Shown here one piece after another: positions 40,918 through 49,751 of a stretch of DNA of 64,000 bases. Under the pieces are notes generated by a model that worked only from the letters and a program-made list of their open reading frames with translations, ran no database searches and was not told the origin of the DNA. Both the position numbers and the translations under genes were made by a program. Location of the stretch: NCBI RefSeq assembly GCF_004801295.1, contig NZ_SSOC01000004.1, forward strand, positions 496,001 to 560,000. The letters are read 5' to 3'. The first letter of the stretch is position 1. Each line of letters begins with the position of its first letter. This stretch comes from Pseudothauera nasutitermitis (GTDB lineage Bacteria > Pseudomonadota > Gammaproteobacteria > Burkholderiales > Rhodocyclaceae).

Positions 40918-42792
40918 ATGATCGGACGCTTCTTCGGTTTCATCGGCAGGGTGCTGCGCGGTATCTGGCGCTGGCTGGATGCGGTGCGCCGCACCGCGTT
41001 CAACCTGGTGTTCCTGTTCCTGCTGGGCGTCGTGGTGGCCGTGCTGTTCCGCCCGGGGCCGCAGGTGCCGGACGGCGCCGCGCTGGTGCTGCGTCCCAGC
41101 GGCATTCTGGTGGAACAGGCCGCGTTCGAGGATCCGCTTTCCCTGCTGCGCAGCGACCGCACGCCGAGCGGGCAGGTGCCGCTGGCCGATCTGCTGGAAG
41201 CGGTGCGCAGCGCGCGTGACGATGCGCGCATCGGCATGCTGGTACTGGAAACCGACCGCCTGCAGGGCGGCGGGCTGTCCAAATTGGCCGAACTGCGTGA
41301 TGCGCTGGCGGACTTCCGTGCCGCCGGCAAGCCGGTGCTGGTGCGCGGCGAGCGCTTCAGCCAGGCGCAGTACTACCTGGGTTCGGTGGCCGACGAGATC
41401 CACATGGCGCCGGACGGCTTCCTGCTGCTGCGCGGGCTGGCGCGCTACATCACCTATTTCGGCGACGCACTGGAGCGCCTGGGCGTGAAGGTGCATGTGT
41501 TCCGCGTGGGCGAGTACAAGTCCTTCAGCGAGCCTTTCACCCGCCGCGACATGTCCGAGGAAGACCGCGAATCCTCGCGCGACCTGCTCGAAGGGCTGTG
41601 GGATGCCTTCCGCACCGATGTGGCGACGGCGCGCAAGATCGAGCCCGAAGCCTTCGACCGCTACGTGAACGACTACGCCGGCGCGCTCTCCGCCGCCGGG
41701 GGGGATGCCGCGCGCGCGGCGCTGGACGCCGGGCTGGTGGACCGCCTGAGCACGCGAGACGAATGGCGCCGCATGCTGATCGGCCGGCTGGGCAGCGGCG
41801 CGGCGCAGGCCGACGCGGAAGACGGGGCGGACGAAGAACTCATCGTCGGCGAGAGCTTCCGGCAGGTCGGCCTGGGCGGGTATCTGAGCGTGGTGCGCGG
41901 CGAACGCGCACGCGCCGCCGACCAGATCGCCGTACTGGTGGCGCAGGGCGCCATCATGGATGGCGAGCAACCGCCCGGCGCGGTGGGCGGCGACACGCTC
42001 GCGCGCCTGATCCGCGAGGTGCGTGAGGACGACCAGGTGAAGGCCGTGGTGCTGCGCATCGACAGCCCCGGGGGCAGCGCCTGGGCGTCCGAACTGATCC
42101 GCCGTGAACTGGAACTGACCCGCGAGGCGGGCAAGCCGGTGGTGGCTTCGATGAGTTCGGTGGCCGCCTCGGGCGGCTACTGGATTGCCGCCGGGGCCGA
42201 CGAAATCTGGGCCAGCCCGGTGAGCCTCACCGGCTCCATCGGCATCTTTGCGCTGTTCCCGGAATTCGCCCGGCCGCTGGATCAACTCGGCATCGGCGTG
42301 GATGGCGTGGCCACCGGCCCGCTGGCCGGCGCCTTCGATCCGCGCCGGCCGATGGAGCCGGCTGCCGCGCAGGCACTGCAGATCGGCATCGAGCACGGTT
42401 ACCAGCGTTTCCTGCAGACCGTCGCCAAGGCGCGCGGGCTGGAGCTGGCCGAAGTGGATGACGTGGCGCGTGGACGGGTGTGGACCGGCCGCGCCGCCGC
42501 CGATCTGGGGCTGGTCGATCAACTCGGCGGGCTGGAGGCGGCCATCGTCTCGGCGGCGAAGCGGGCCGGCATCGAGGACTATGAACTGGTCTGGCCGGCG
42601 CCCCGCCTGTCACCCACCCAGCGCCTGCTGCGCAGCCTGTTCGATGTCACGGGCCTGAGCGGCGGTGCAGTGCCTGCCACGCCGTCCGCCTTCGGCGCGC
42701 TGCTGGGCGGGCTGGAGGATGCGGCCGCCGACCTGCTGCGCTGGAATGATCCTGCCCACCTGTACGTCCACTGCCTGTGCGAATCGCCCTGA
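40918..42792 (+). CDS. sppA: signal peptide peptidase SppA, 67-kDa type (S49)
   Basis: 624 residues with an N-terminal membrane anchor (about 27-46, FNLVFLFLLGVVVAVLF) and tandem S49 domains. The C-terminal half carries the nucleophile Ser in SSVAASGGYWIAAGADEI. The N-terminal half should supply the Lys of the dyad (GEYKSFSEPF), as in E. coli SppA. It degrades cleaved signal peptides at the periplasmic face of the inner membrane. A weak AGGAAA ribosome site precedes the ATG. Confidence 0.92.
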   Translation: MIGRFFGFIGRVLRGIWRWLDAVRRTAFNLVFLFLLGVVVAVLFRPGPQVPDGAALVLRPSGILVEQAAFEDPLSLLRSDRTPSGQVPLADLLEAVRSARDDARIGMLVLETDRLQGGGLSKLAELRDALADFRAAGKPVLVRGERFSQAQYYLGSVADEIHMAPDGFLLLRGLARYITYFGDALERLGVKVHVFRVGEYKSFSEPFTRRDMSEEDRESSRDLLEGLWDAFRTDVATARKIEPEAFDRYVNDYAGALSAAGGDAARAALDAGLVDRLSTRDEWRRMLIGRLGSGAAQADAEDGADEELIVGESFRQVGLGGYLSVVRGERARAADQIAVLVAQGAIMDGEQPPGAVGGDTLARLIREVREDDQVKAVVLRIDSPGGSAWASELIRRELELTREAGKPVVASMSSVAASGGYWIAAGADEIWASPVSLTGSIGIFALFPEFARPLDQLGIGVDGVATGPLAGAFDPRRPMEPAAAQALQIGIEHGYQRFLQTVAKARGLELAEVDDVARGRVWTGRAAADLGLVDQLGGLEAAIVSAAKRAGIEDYELVWPAPRLSPTQRLLRSLFDVTGLSGGAVPATPSAFGALLGGLEDAAADLLRWNDPAHLYVHCLCESP

Positions 42793-42800
42793 GCAGTGGT

Positions 42801-42819
42801 GACGGCGAGTAGGGCCGTC
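42801..42819. terminator. stem-loop between sppA and the DUF1127 gene
   Basis: GACGGC (42801-42806) pairs with GCCGTC (42814-42819) in the 28-bp gap between the two convergent genes. Probably a short bidirectional terminator. Confidence 0.4.
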
Positions 42820-42820
42820 C

Positions 42821-43057
42821 TCAGCGGCGCCAGAACGGCTTTTCGGCCTCGCGCAGGGCGGTTTCGCGGCTGAGGCCGACGTCGCGCAGCAGGCGGTCGT
42901 CCAGGGCGGCCAGTTCGCGGCGCTGCCGCGTCCGCGCGCTCCAGGTGCCCAGCAGCGCGCCGAGCCGGGCGGAGAAGACGCTGGCGAGGCGGCCGGCGGC
43001 GGCCGGCGGTTGCGATTGCGCAGGGCGCGCCAGGGGGTGGTCCAGACTGTTGTACAT
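42821..43057 (-). CDS. DUF1127 (YjiS-like) small protein
   Basis: 78 residues from MYNSLDHPLAR at 43057. The C-terminal DUF1127 motif (about 38-75) reads RRELAALDDRLLRDVGLSRETALREAEKPFW. Short DUF1127 proteins in alphaproteobacteria bind RNA or tune phosphate and carbon metabolism; the role here is unknown. Its divergent partner is a LysR regulator 157 bp away, which probably controls it. Confidence 0.88.
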   Translation of the reverse strand: MYNSLDHPLARPAQSQPPAAAGRLASVFSARLGALLGTWSARTRQRRELAALDDRLLRDVGLSRETALREAEKPFWRR

Positions 43058-43214
43058 GATGCGTCTCCAGTGAAGCTGTCGATGTATGCAGCTTGGCAAT
43101 GTTGCGTTGCCGCATCCAATCGTTTATTTCGAAGCGTGTGTTCTGAAAACCCGATGGCGCGGAAATGCGCTTCGCGGTTTACTCTCTCCATCCTTACGGG
43201 AGCGGTTCGACACC

Positions 43215-44132
43215 ATGGAGCTCTACCACCTGCGCACCTTCGTTGCCGTGGCCGAGGAGGGCAACCTCACGCGCGCCTCGGAACGCCTGTTCACCAGCCA
43301 GCCGGCGATCAGCGCGCACATCAAGGCACTGGAAGAGACCCTGGGCGTGGCGCTGTTCAAGCGCACGCCCAAGGGCATGCGCTTGACCTCCATCGGCGAG
43401 GATCTGCTGCCGCGCGCGCGCCAGACCCTGGCGGAGGCCGGCGCCTTCGTGCAGCACGCGCGCAGCCTGCGCGGCGAGCTGACCGGCAGCGTGCGCATCG
43501 GCCTGAACAGCGATGCGCGCTTCCTGCGCGTGGCGGCCTTGCAGACCGGTCTGGTGGCGCGTCATCCGCACCTGGACGTGACCATGCTGGGCGGTACCAC
43601 GGGCAGCAACCTGCCTGCGCTGCGCGCCGGCCGGCTGGACGCCAGCTTCATCTCCGGCGAGCGGGACGATTCCGACCTGATCACGCACCGCCTGTGCGAC
43701 GAGCAATTGGTGGTGGCCGCGCCGCGCTCGATGCGGGCGCGCGCCGCCGGCGCCGACGTGAAGGCGCTGGCCCGTCTGCCGTGGATCTTCACCACGCCGG
43801 ACTGCGCCTATTTCAAGGCCATCCTGGCCGTGTTCCAGGCCCAGGGCTGCGAGCCCGCGCGCGCCTTGATGGCGGACCAGGACGATGCGGTGCTGGAGCT
43901 GGTGCGCGCCGGCGCCGGCCTGGGCGTGGTGCGCGCCGGGCTGGTCGGCGGCGAAGGCGACCGGGCCTGCGAGCTGCCTTTCCCGATGCCCCGCATTCCT
44001 TTGCAGTTCGCCTACCCGCGCGCCCGCGCGGGCGATCCGGTGATCCGTGCGCTGGTCGAAGTGGTACGCGAAGTGTGGGAACTGGATGGCGCGGCGGCGC
44101 ACGAGCCGGCCATCCGGGTGGTGGCCGGTTAA
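43215..44132 (+). CDS. LysR-family transcriptional regulator
   Basis: 305 residues from MELYHLRTFVAVAEEGNLTRAS, the canonical LysR start. HTH about 1-60; effector domain about 88-290 with GSVRIGLNSDARFLR and TTGSNLPALRAGRLDASFI. It is divergent from the DUF1127 gene, an arrangement seen in other proteobacteria. Its last four bases overlap the 3' end of the convergent hemW. Confidence 0.9.
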   Translation: MELYHLRTFVAVAEEGNLTRASERLFTSQPAISAHIKALEETLGVALFKRTPKGMRLTSIGEDLLPRARQTLAEAGAFVQHARSLRGELTGSVRIGLNSDARFLRVAALQTGLVARHPHLDVTMLGGTTGSNLPALRAGRLDASFISGERDDSDLITHRLCDEQLVVAAPRSMRARAAGADVKALARLPWIFTTPDCAYFKAILAVFQAQGCEPARALMADQDDAVLELVRAGAGLGVVRAGLVGGEGDRACELPFPMPRIPLQFAYPRARAGDPVIRALVEVVREVWELDGAAAHEPAIRVVAG

Positions 44133-45355
44133 TCCTCGGCGTCGGCCAGGAAACGCTGCAGCAGATCGTTGAGGAAACGCTGCCCGTGCAGGGTCGGGCG
44201 CAGCAGCGCCGGGTCGGCTTCCAGCAGGCCGTCGCGGCGGGCGGCGGCCAGCGCTTCGGCGATCATCGCCAGCGGCAGGCCGGTGCGCGCGGTGAACAGC
44301 GCGGCCGATACGCCCTCGGTGAGGCGCAGGGCGTTCATCATGAATTCGAAGGGCAGGTCTGCGCTGCCCACGGCGTGGCGCTGCTGGACGAAATCGCCTT
44401 GCGTGGCGGCGGCCAGATAGTGCTCCGGGTGCTTGTGGCGCATCTCGCGCACGATGCCGGTGTGGCTGGAGAGCTTGCCGTGCGCGCCGGGACCGATGCC
44501 CAGATAGTCGCCGAAGGTCCAGTAGTTGAGGTTGTGGCGGCACTGCTGGCCAGCGCGTGCGAAGGCGGAGGTTTCGTAGTGGCCGTAGCCGGCGACGGCC
44601 AGTTCGGCTTCGATGGCCTCCTGCATGTCGGCGGCCAGGTCGGCGTCCGGCAGCGGCGGGGGCTGGTGGGCGAAGGGCGTGTTGGGTTCCAGCGTGAGGT
44701 GGTAACAGGACAGGTGGCCGGCGCCGCTGGCGATGGCGGTGCGCAGGTCGGCAAGGGCCTGTTCCAGATTCTGCTGCGGCAGCGCGTACATCAGGTCCAG
44801 ATTGACGCGCTCGAAGGTTTGCAGCGCCAGGTCTATGGCCGCGCGTGCTTCTCGCCCGCCGTGGATGCGGCCGATGGCGGCGAGGAAGTGGTCGTCGAAA
44901 CTCTGGATGCCCAGTGACAGGCGGTTGACGCCGGCGGCGCGGTAGTCGCGGAAGCGCGCGGCTTCCACGGTGCCGGGGTTGGCTTCCAGGGTGATCTCGG
45001 CCAGCGGGTCGAGCGGCAGCAGGGTGCGCAGGGTGGTGAGCAGGCGGTCCAGGCCGGCGGCGGAGAGCAGGCTGGGCGTGCCGCCGCCGAGGAACACGCT
45101 GTGCACGCGGCGCCCCCAGACCTGCGGCAGCGCGGCCTGCAGGTCGGCTTCCAGCGCGTTCAGGTAGGCATCTTCCGGGGGTTCGGCGCCGCGCGCAGTG
45201 TGCGAGTTGAAGTCGCAGTATGGGCATTTGCGCACGCACCACGGGTAATGCACGTACACCGCGAGCGGCGGCGGGGCCGCCGGGTGCGGGGTTTCCGGGA
45301 GTGGGGGGAGGGGAGGCGACGCGGGGGTAAGCGGGATGACGCGGCGGGTGCTCAC
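44129..45355 (-). CDS. hemW: radical SAM heme chaperone HemW
   Basis: 408 residues from the GTG at 45355, which overlaps the rdgB stop (GTGA). The cluster motif is YVHYPWCVRKCPYCDFNSH (CxxxCxxC), followed by FLGGGTPSLL and the C-terminal HemN-like region. The residue spacing and lack of HemN-specific features make it HemW, which delivers heme to respiratory proteins, rather than coproporphyrinogen dehydrogenase. An additional Pro-rich segment of about 25 residues precedes the core. Confidence 0.92.
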   Translation of the reverse strand: MSTRRVIPLTPASPPLPPLPETPHPAAPPPLAVYVHYPWCVRKCPYCDFNSHTARGAEPPEDAYLNALEADLQAALPQVWGRRVHSVFLGGGTPSLLSAAGLDRLLTTLRTLLPLDPLAEITLEANPGTVEAARFRDYRAAGVNRLSLGIQSFDDHFLAAIGRIHGGREARAAIDLALQTFERVNLDLMYALPQQNLEQALADLRTAIASGAGHLSCYHLTLEPNTPFAHQPPPLPDADLAADMQEAIEAELAVAGYGHYETSAFARAGQQCRHNLNYWTFGDYLGIGPGAHGKLSSHTGIVREMRHKHPEHYLAAATQGDFVQQRHAVGSADLPFEFMMNALRLTEGVSAALFTARTGLPLAMIAEALAAARRDGLLEADPALLRPTLHGQRFLNDLLQRFLADAED

Positions 45356-45948
45356 AGAGGCTGCTTGTTCAGGCGGTCGAGCAGATGGCGCATGGCCGCG
45401 CCGCGATGGCTCAGGGTGTTCTTGAGCGCGGCGTCGAGTTCGGCTGCGCTCTGTTCCAGTTCGGGCAGCCAGAACAGCGGGTCGTAGCCAAAGCCGCCCG
45501 CACCGCGCGCGGCCTGGAGGATTTCGCCGTGCCATTCGCCGTCGGCGATCAGCGGCTGCGGGTCGTCGGCGGCGCGCACCAGCACGACCACCGAGACGAA
45601 GTGCGCGCGGCGGTCGGCAACGCCGTTCAGGCGTTCGAGCAGCAGGGCGTTGTTGCGCGCGTCGGACTTGGGTTCGCCGGCGTAGCGCGCGGACTGCACG
45701 CCGGGGGCGCCGCCCAGCGCGGCCACGCACAGACCGGAGTCGTCGGCGATGGCCGGCAGGCCGGTGGCGGCTGCGGCGTGGCGGGCCTTGGCCAGGGCGT
45801 TTTCGACGAAGGTGGGATGGGGCTCTTCGGCCTCGCTGACGCCCAGTTCGCCCTGTGGGATGACCTGCAGGCCGAGCGGGGCGAGCAGGGCTTCCAGTTC
45901 GGCGGCTTTCTTGGCGTTGTTGCTGGCGAGGACGAGGCGGCGGGTCAT
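45352..45948 (-). CDS. rdgB: non-canonical purine NTP pyrophosphatase (RdgB/HAM1)
   Basis: 198 residues. LVLASNNAKKAAELEALL at the start, the catalytic Asp in AIADDSGLCVAALGG, and GFGYDPLFW are family signatures. It hydrolyses dITP, dITP-like and XTP nucleotides to keep them out of DNA and RNA. It overlaps hemW by four bases and follows rph, a conserved neighbourhood. Confidence 0.95.
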   Translation of the reverse strand: MTRRLVLASNNAKKAAELEALLAPLGLQVIPQGELGVSEAEEPHPTFVENALAKARHAAAATGLPAIADDSGLCVAALGGAPGVQSARYAGEPKSDARNNALLLERLNGVADRRAHFVSVVVLVRAADDPQPLIADGEWHGEILQAARGAGGFGYDPLFWLPELEQSAAELDAALKNTLSHRGAAMRHLLDRLNKQPL

Positions 45949-45981
45949 GGCGGGGCTTCCGGCGGGGTTCGGGGGCGGGCG

Positions 45982-46698
45982 TCAGGCGGCCAGGGCGGCT
46001 TTCTGGATGTCGACCAGGCGGGCGATGCCGCGTTCGGCGAGGTCGAGCAGGGCGTCGAGTTCGGCGCGCGCGAAGGGGGCGCCTTCGGCGGTGCCCTGCA
46101 CTTCGACGAAGCCACCGGCGCCGGTCATCACCACGTTCATGTCGGTATCGCAGTGCGAATCTTCATCGTAGTCGAGATCGAGTACCGGGGTGCCCCGGTA
46201 GATGCCTACCGATACGGCGGCGACGAAGTCGCGCATGGGGTTGGCGGCGAGCTTGCCGCTGGCCACCAGGCCGGCCAGGGCGTCGTGCACGGCCACGCAG
46301 GCGCCGGTGATGGCGGCGGTGCGCGTGCCGCCGTCGGCCTGCAGCACGTCGCAGTCGATGGTGATCTGGCGTTCGCCCAGGGCGGCGAGGTCGACCACCG
46401 CGCGCAGGCTGCGGCCGATCAGCCGCTGGATTTCCTGGGTACGCCCGCTCTGCTTGCCCTTGGCGGCCTCGCGCGCGCCGCGTGTGTGGGTGGCGCGCGG
46501 CAGCATGCCGTACTCGGCGGTCAGCCAGCCCTGGCCCTTGCCGCGCAGGAAGGGCGGCACGCTGTCTTCCACGCTGGCGGTGACGAGCACCTGGGTGTGG
46601 CCGAATTCGACCAGCACGGCGCCTTCGGCGTAGCGGGTATAGCGGCGGGTGAGGCGGATTTCGCGCAGTTGGTCGGGCTGTCGTTGGCTGGGGCGCAT
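45982..46698 (-). CDS. rph: ribonuclease PH
   Basis: 238 residues, full length. [19 protein letters not shown] at the N-terminus and [21 protein letters not shown] in the middle are diagnostic. It is a phosphate-dependent 3' exonuclease that trims tRNA precursors. The second half ([21 protein letters not shown]) holds the phosphate site. Located between the PP2C gene and rdgB, all transcribed leftward. Confidence 0.96.
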   Translation of the reverse strand: MRPSQRQPDQLREIRLTRRYTRYAEGAVLVEFGHTQVLVTASVEDSVPPFLRGKGQGWLTAEYGMLPRATHTRGAREAAKGKQSGRTQEIQRLIGRSLRAVVDLAALGERQITIDCDVLQADGGTRTAAITGACVAVHDALAGLVASGKLAANPMRDFVAAVSVGIYRGTPVLDLDYDEDSHCDTDMNVVMTGAGGFVEVQGTAEGAPFARAELDALLDLAERGIARLVDIQKAALAA

Positions 46699-46708
46699 CG
46701 GGGTGTTC

Positions 46709-47626
46709 CTACTTGCTGAATTTCTGGATGGCGGAATTGATCTCGGCGATCGCGCGTTCGATCTCGTCGTCGGTGAGATCCAGTGCGGTGGCCGGGCTGC
46801 GGCTTTGTTCGAAGGTTTCCAGCTGGGTGGTGAAGTCGTTCATCGCCATGGTCTGGGTGGACACCGAATCGCCCGGCTGGGGGGCGCTGTCGTCGTGCCA
46901 GCGCAGGGCGATCAGCGAGAGGTTGTCGCAGGTGGCGCCGGCGCGTTGTTCGGCGTGGTCGAGCATGCGCGGCACGGCTTCCTGCACGAAGGGGTCGCTC
47001 AGCCCGCGCAGCACGCCTTCGTCGCCCAGCGGGCCCCACAGGCCGTCGCTGCACAGCGCGAGGGTGTCGTTGTCGCGCAGCACGATGCGCGCGGAGAACT
47101 CCACCTGCGGCGGGTGGCTGCCGCCCAGGCAGGAGTAGATGCGGTTGCGTCCGGGGTGGTGGGCCGCGCTTTCGGCGTCGAGCAGGCCCTGGTCCAGCAT
47201 CAGCTGCACGCGTGAATGGTCGCGCGTCTGCGCGGCGATGCGTCCGCCGCGCAGCAGGTACAGGCGCGAATCGCCGGCATGCGCCCAGTGCGCATGGCCG
47301 TCCTGGATCACGCAGGTGACCACGGTGGTGCGCGGCGCTTCGCGCAGGTCCTTGTCGAAGGCGTAGTCGAGGATGGCGTTGTGCGCGTTGGTCAGCGCGC
47401 GCGAGAGGAACATCGCCGGGTCGTGCAGCAGCGGGCGGGCTTCGCGCTGGAAGGCCTGGGTGACGAACTGCACGGCGATCTGCGCGGCCACTTCGCCGTG
47501 CAGGTGGCCGCCCATGCCGTCGGCCAGTACCAGCAGCAGCGCGTCGCGCGAGTAACAGTAGGCGATGCGGTCCTGATTGGACTTGCGCCGGCCGATGCGG
47601 CTTTCCTGGTAGATGGTGAACTTCAA
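46709..47626 (-). CDS. PP2C-family serine/threonine phosphatase
   Basis: 305 residues. The metal-binding motifs appear in order: [34 protein letters not shown] and [10 protein letters not shown] tail after about residue 245 contains an acidic, probably helical end ([15 protein letters not shown]). With the adjacent kinase it forms a reversible Ser/Thr phosphorylation pair; the targets are unknown. The two genes are 10 bp apart and likely co-expressed. Confidence 0.92.
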   Translation of the reverse strand: MKFTIYQESRIGRRKSNQDRIAYCYSRDALLLVLADGMGGHLHGEVAAQIAVQFVTQAFQREARPLLHDPAMFLSRALTNAHNAILDYAFDKDLREAPRTTVVTCVIQDGHAHWAHAGDSRLYLLRGGRIAAQTRDHSRVQLMLDQGLLDAESAAHHPGRNRIYSCLGGSHPPQVEFSARIVLRDNDTLALCSDGLWGPLGDEGVLRGLSDPFVQEAVPRMLDHAEQRAGATCDNLSLIALRWHDDSAPQPGDSVSTQTMAMNDFTTQLETFEQSRSPATALDLTDDEIERAIAEINSAIQKFSK

Positions 47627-47636
47627 GGTCGTGCCC

Positions 47637-48584
47637 TCAAGTACGGCCGATGAACGATCGGAGCTTGGTGCCGATGTCGGCGAACCAGCCGGCGGGCATG
47701 GCCTCGCCGGCCTCGCGGCGCATCAGCGCCTTCTGCAGGGAATACACGCTCTGCGGGCGCTTCAGCGGATCGAGTTGCAGGCACCAGTCGATGGTTTCCA
47801 GCAACTGCGCGGAGTAGCGCCCGGTATGGGTGCGCGTGGTGGGCTGCAGGGTGTCCTTCTGCTGGCGTTCGTCGGAACGCGGCGGGGCGGTGCCCTCGAT
47901 ACAGGCATACAGGCTGGCGCCCACGCTGTAGATGTCGCTCCACGGGCCCAGCGCCTCGCGGTTGCCGAGCTGTTCGGGCGAGGCAAAGCCGGGGGTGTAC
48001 ATCGGCTTGAGCATGGGCTGGTCGCTCATCAGCGTCTGGCGCGCGGCGCCGAAGTCGAGCAGCACCGGGGTGCCGTCGTTGCGCAGGTAGATGTTGGAGG
48101 GCTTGATGTCCAAGTGCAGCAGCTTGTGGGCGTGTACCTCGCGCAGGCCGTTGAGCATGCGGGTGAACACGCCGCGGATGAAGCGTTCGCTGACCTCGCC
48201 CTTGTGGCGGTGGATGTAGTCGTGCAGCGTGCGTCCGCGCTCGAACTGCATGACCATGTAAACCGTGCCGTTGGCGCGGAAGAAGTTCATCACGCGCACC
48301 ACGTTGGGATGCATCAGGCGGGCCAGCGAGCGGCCTTCCTCGAAGAAGCACTTCATGCCGTAGCGGAAGGCCGGCAGATTGTCGTCCGGCACCTGCGGCT
48401 CCAACTGGCCCTCCTGGCGGATCGCCAGCGAGTTGGGCAGGTACTCCTTGATCGCCACCGGCGTATCGTCTTCGTCGTAAGCCAGATAGACGATGGAGAA
48501 GCCACCCAGCGACAGCTGCCGGTCGATGCGGTACTGATCGAGCTGGAAGCCGGTCGGCAGGGGAGCGTTGGCTTGAGACGGCAT
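47637..48584 (-). CDS. serine/threonine protein kinase (Hanks type)
   Basis: 315 residues from MPSQANAPLPTG at 48584. One kinase domain (about 20-290): glycine-loop LSLGGFSIVYLAYD, ATP Lys in VAIKEYLP, catalytic HLDIKPSNIYL, DFG in LLDFGAARQ. There is no membrane helix or sensor domain, so it is a cytosolic kinase. HLD replaces the usual HRD, common in bacterial kinases of this group. Divergent from yicC, with the shared promoter in 89 bp. Confidence 0.92.
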   Translation of the reverse strand: MPSQANAPLPTGFQLDQYRIDRQLSLGGFSIVYLAYDEDDTPVAIKEYLPNSLAIRQEGQLEPQVPDDNLPAFRYGMKCFFEEGRSLARLMHPNVVRVMNFFRANGTVYMVMQFERGRTLHDYIHRHKGEVSERFIRGVFTRMLNGLREVHAHKLLHLDIKPSNIYLRNDGTPVLLDFGAARQTLMSDQPMLKPMYTPGFASPEQLGNREALGPWSDIYSVGASLYACIEGTAPPRSDERQQKDTLQPTTRTHTGRYSAQLLETIDWCLQLDPLKRPQSVYSLQKALMRREAGEAMPAGWFADIGTKLRSFIGRT

Positions 48585-48673
48585 CGGCGTGCGGGGTAGG
48601 ATGCGCGCTTCGTCGCATTGCATTGGGCGGGAAGCGCAGTGTAGCCGATCCCGTCCATTCCCGGAGACCATCC

Positions 48674-49540
48674 ATGATTCATAGCATGACCGGCTTTGCC
48701 GCGCGTACCCGCGATCTGGGCAGCGTGAGCCTCCATCTCGAACTGCGCAGCGTCAACTCGCGCTATCTCGACCTGGGCTTCCGCATCACTGACGACCTGC
48801 GCCAGGCCGAGCCGGCCATCCGCGAACTGCTCACCGCGCGCCTGGGGCGCGGCAAGGTGGAATGCCGGCTGAACCTGCAGAACATCGACGCCGCACCGCG
48901 CGATCTGGCGCTCAATACCGGCCTGCTGGAGCGTCTGCGCGAAGCCGAGGCCGCCGTGCGCGAACGCCTGCCGGCCGCTGCCGGGCTGTCGGTGGGTGAG
49001 GTGCTGCGCTGGCCGGGCATGCTGGCCGACGACGGCCTGGCTTTCGAGCAGATGCAGCCGGCGGTGATCGAACTGGCCCGCGAGGCGCTCGACGAATTCA
49101 TCGCCGCCCGCCGCCGCGAGGGCGAGAAGCTCGCCGAGATGATCCGCAGCCGCACCGCGCGCATGCGCGAACTGGTCGCCCAGGTCGCACCGCGCATCCC
49201 GGCCATCGTCGCCGAACAGCAGGAAAAGCTCACCACCCGCCTGCGCGAGGCCGCCGCCAGCCTGGACGAGGACCGCATCCGCCAGGAAGTGGCGGTGTTC
49301 GCCCAGCGCATCGACGTGGCCGAGGAACTGTCGCGGCTGGCCACTCACCTGGATGAAGTCGACCGCATCCTCAAGGCCGGCGGCGCGGCCGGCAAACGGC
49401 TGGATTTCCTGATGCAGGAACTCAATCGGGAGGCCAATACGCTGGCTTCCAAGTCTGCGGCCACCGACGTTACTGGAGTGGCGATGGAGATGAAGGTATT
49501 GATCGAGCAGATGAGGGAGCAGGTGCAAAACTTAGAGTGA
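48674..49540 (+). CDS. yicC: YicC-family endoribonuclease
   Basis: 288 residues from MIHSMTGFAARTRDLG, the family's signature start. The C-terminus has the conserved KRLDFLMQELNREANTLASKS and ends normally. YicC is now known as an endoribonuclease that affects RyhB turnover in E. coli. In many proteobacteria gmk follows; here the right island begins after the stop, with no sign of gmk in the window. Confidence 0.95.
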   Translation: MIHSMTGFAARTRDLGSVSLHLELRSVNSRYLDLGFRITDDLRQAEPAIRELLTARLGRGKVECRLNLQNIDAAPRDLALNTGLLERLREAEAAVRERLPAAAGLSVGEVLRWPGMLADDGLAFEQMQPAVIELAREALDEFIAARRREGEKLAEMIRSRTARMRELVAQVAPRIPAIVAEQQEKLTTRLREAAASLDEDRIRQEVAVFAQRIDVAEELSRLATHLDEVDRILKAGGAAGKRLDFLMQELNREANTLASKSAATDVTGVAMEMKVLIEQMREQVQNLE

Positions 49541-49647
49541 GGTTCCAGGGTGGTTCACGCCATCCCAAAGACCCCTTGAAAATCAGTTGATTAGGGTGGT
49601 TTTTGGTGCCATGACGTAGCAGGCGGTTTCAGCGTAGCGCACGATTT

Positions 49648-49720
49648 CTGTGGGGTAAATTGTGGGGGAAATCTTATGCCCTGCGATTTGCGGGCTCCGG
49701 CCCGGATTTTTACCCCACAG
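49648..49720. repeat. direct and inverted repeats before the second integrase gene
   Basis: CTGTGGGGTAAA (49648-49659) is mirrored exactly by TTTACCCCACAG (49709-49720). A second direct copy, TGTGGGGGAAAT, follows immediately at 49661-49672. Three copies of the same unit therefore flank the integrase promoter region, the last ending 31 bp before the start codon. They suit integrase arm sites or an operator. The 211 bp from yicC to the integrase start hold no gene and no tRNA. Confidence 0.55.
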
Positions 49721-49751
49721 TTTCTTCGTGAATCGCTGTGGAGACCGCGCC

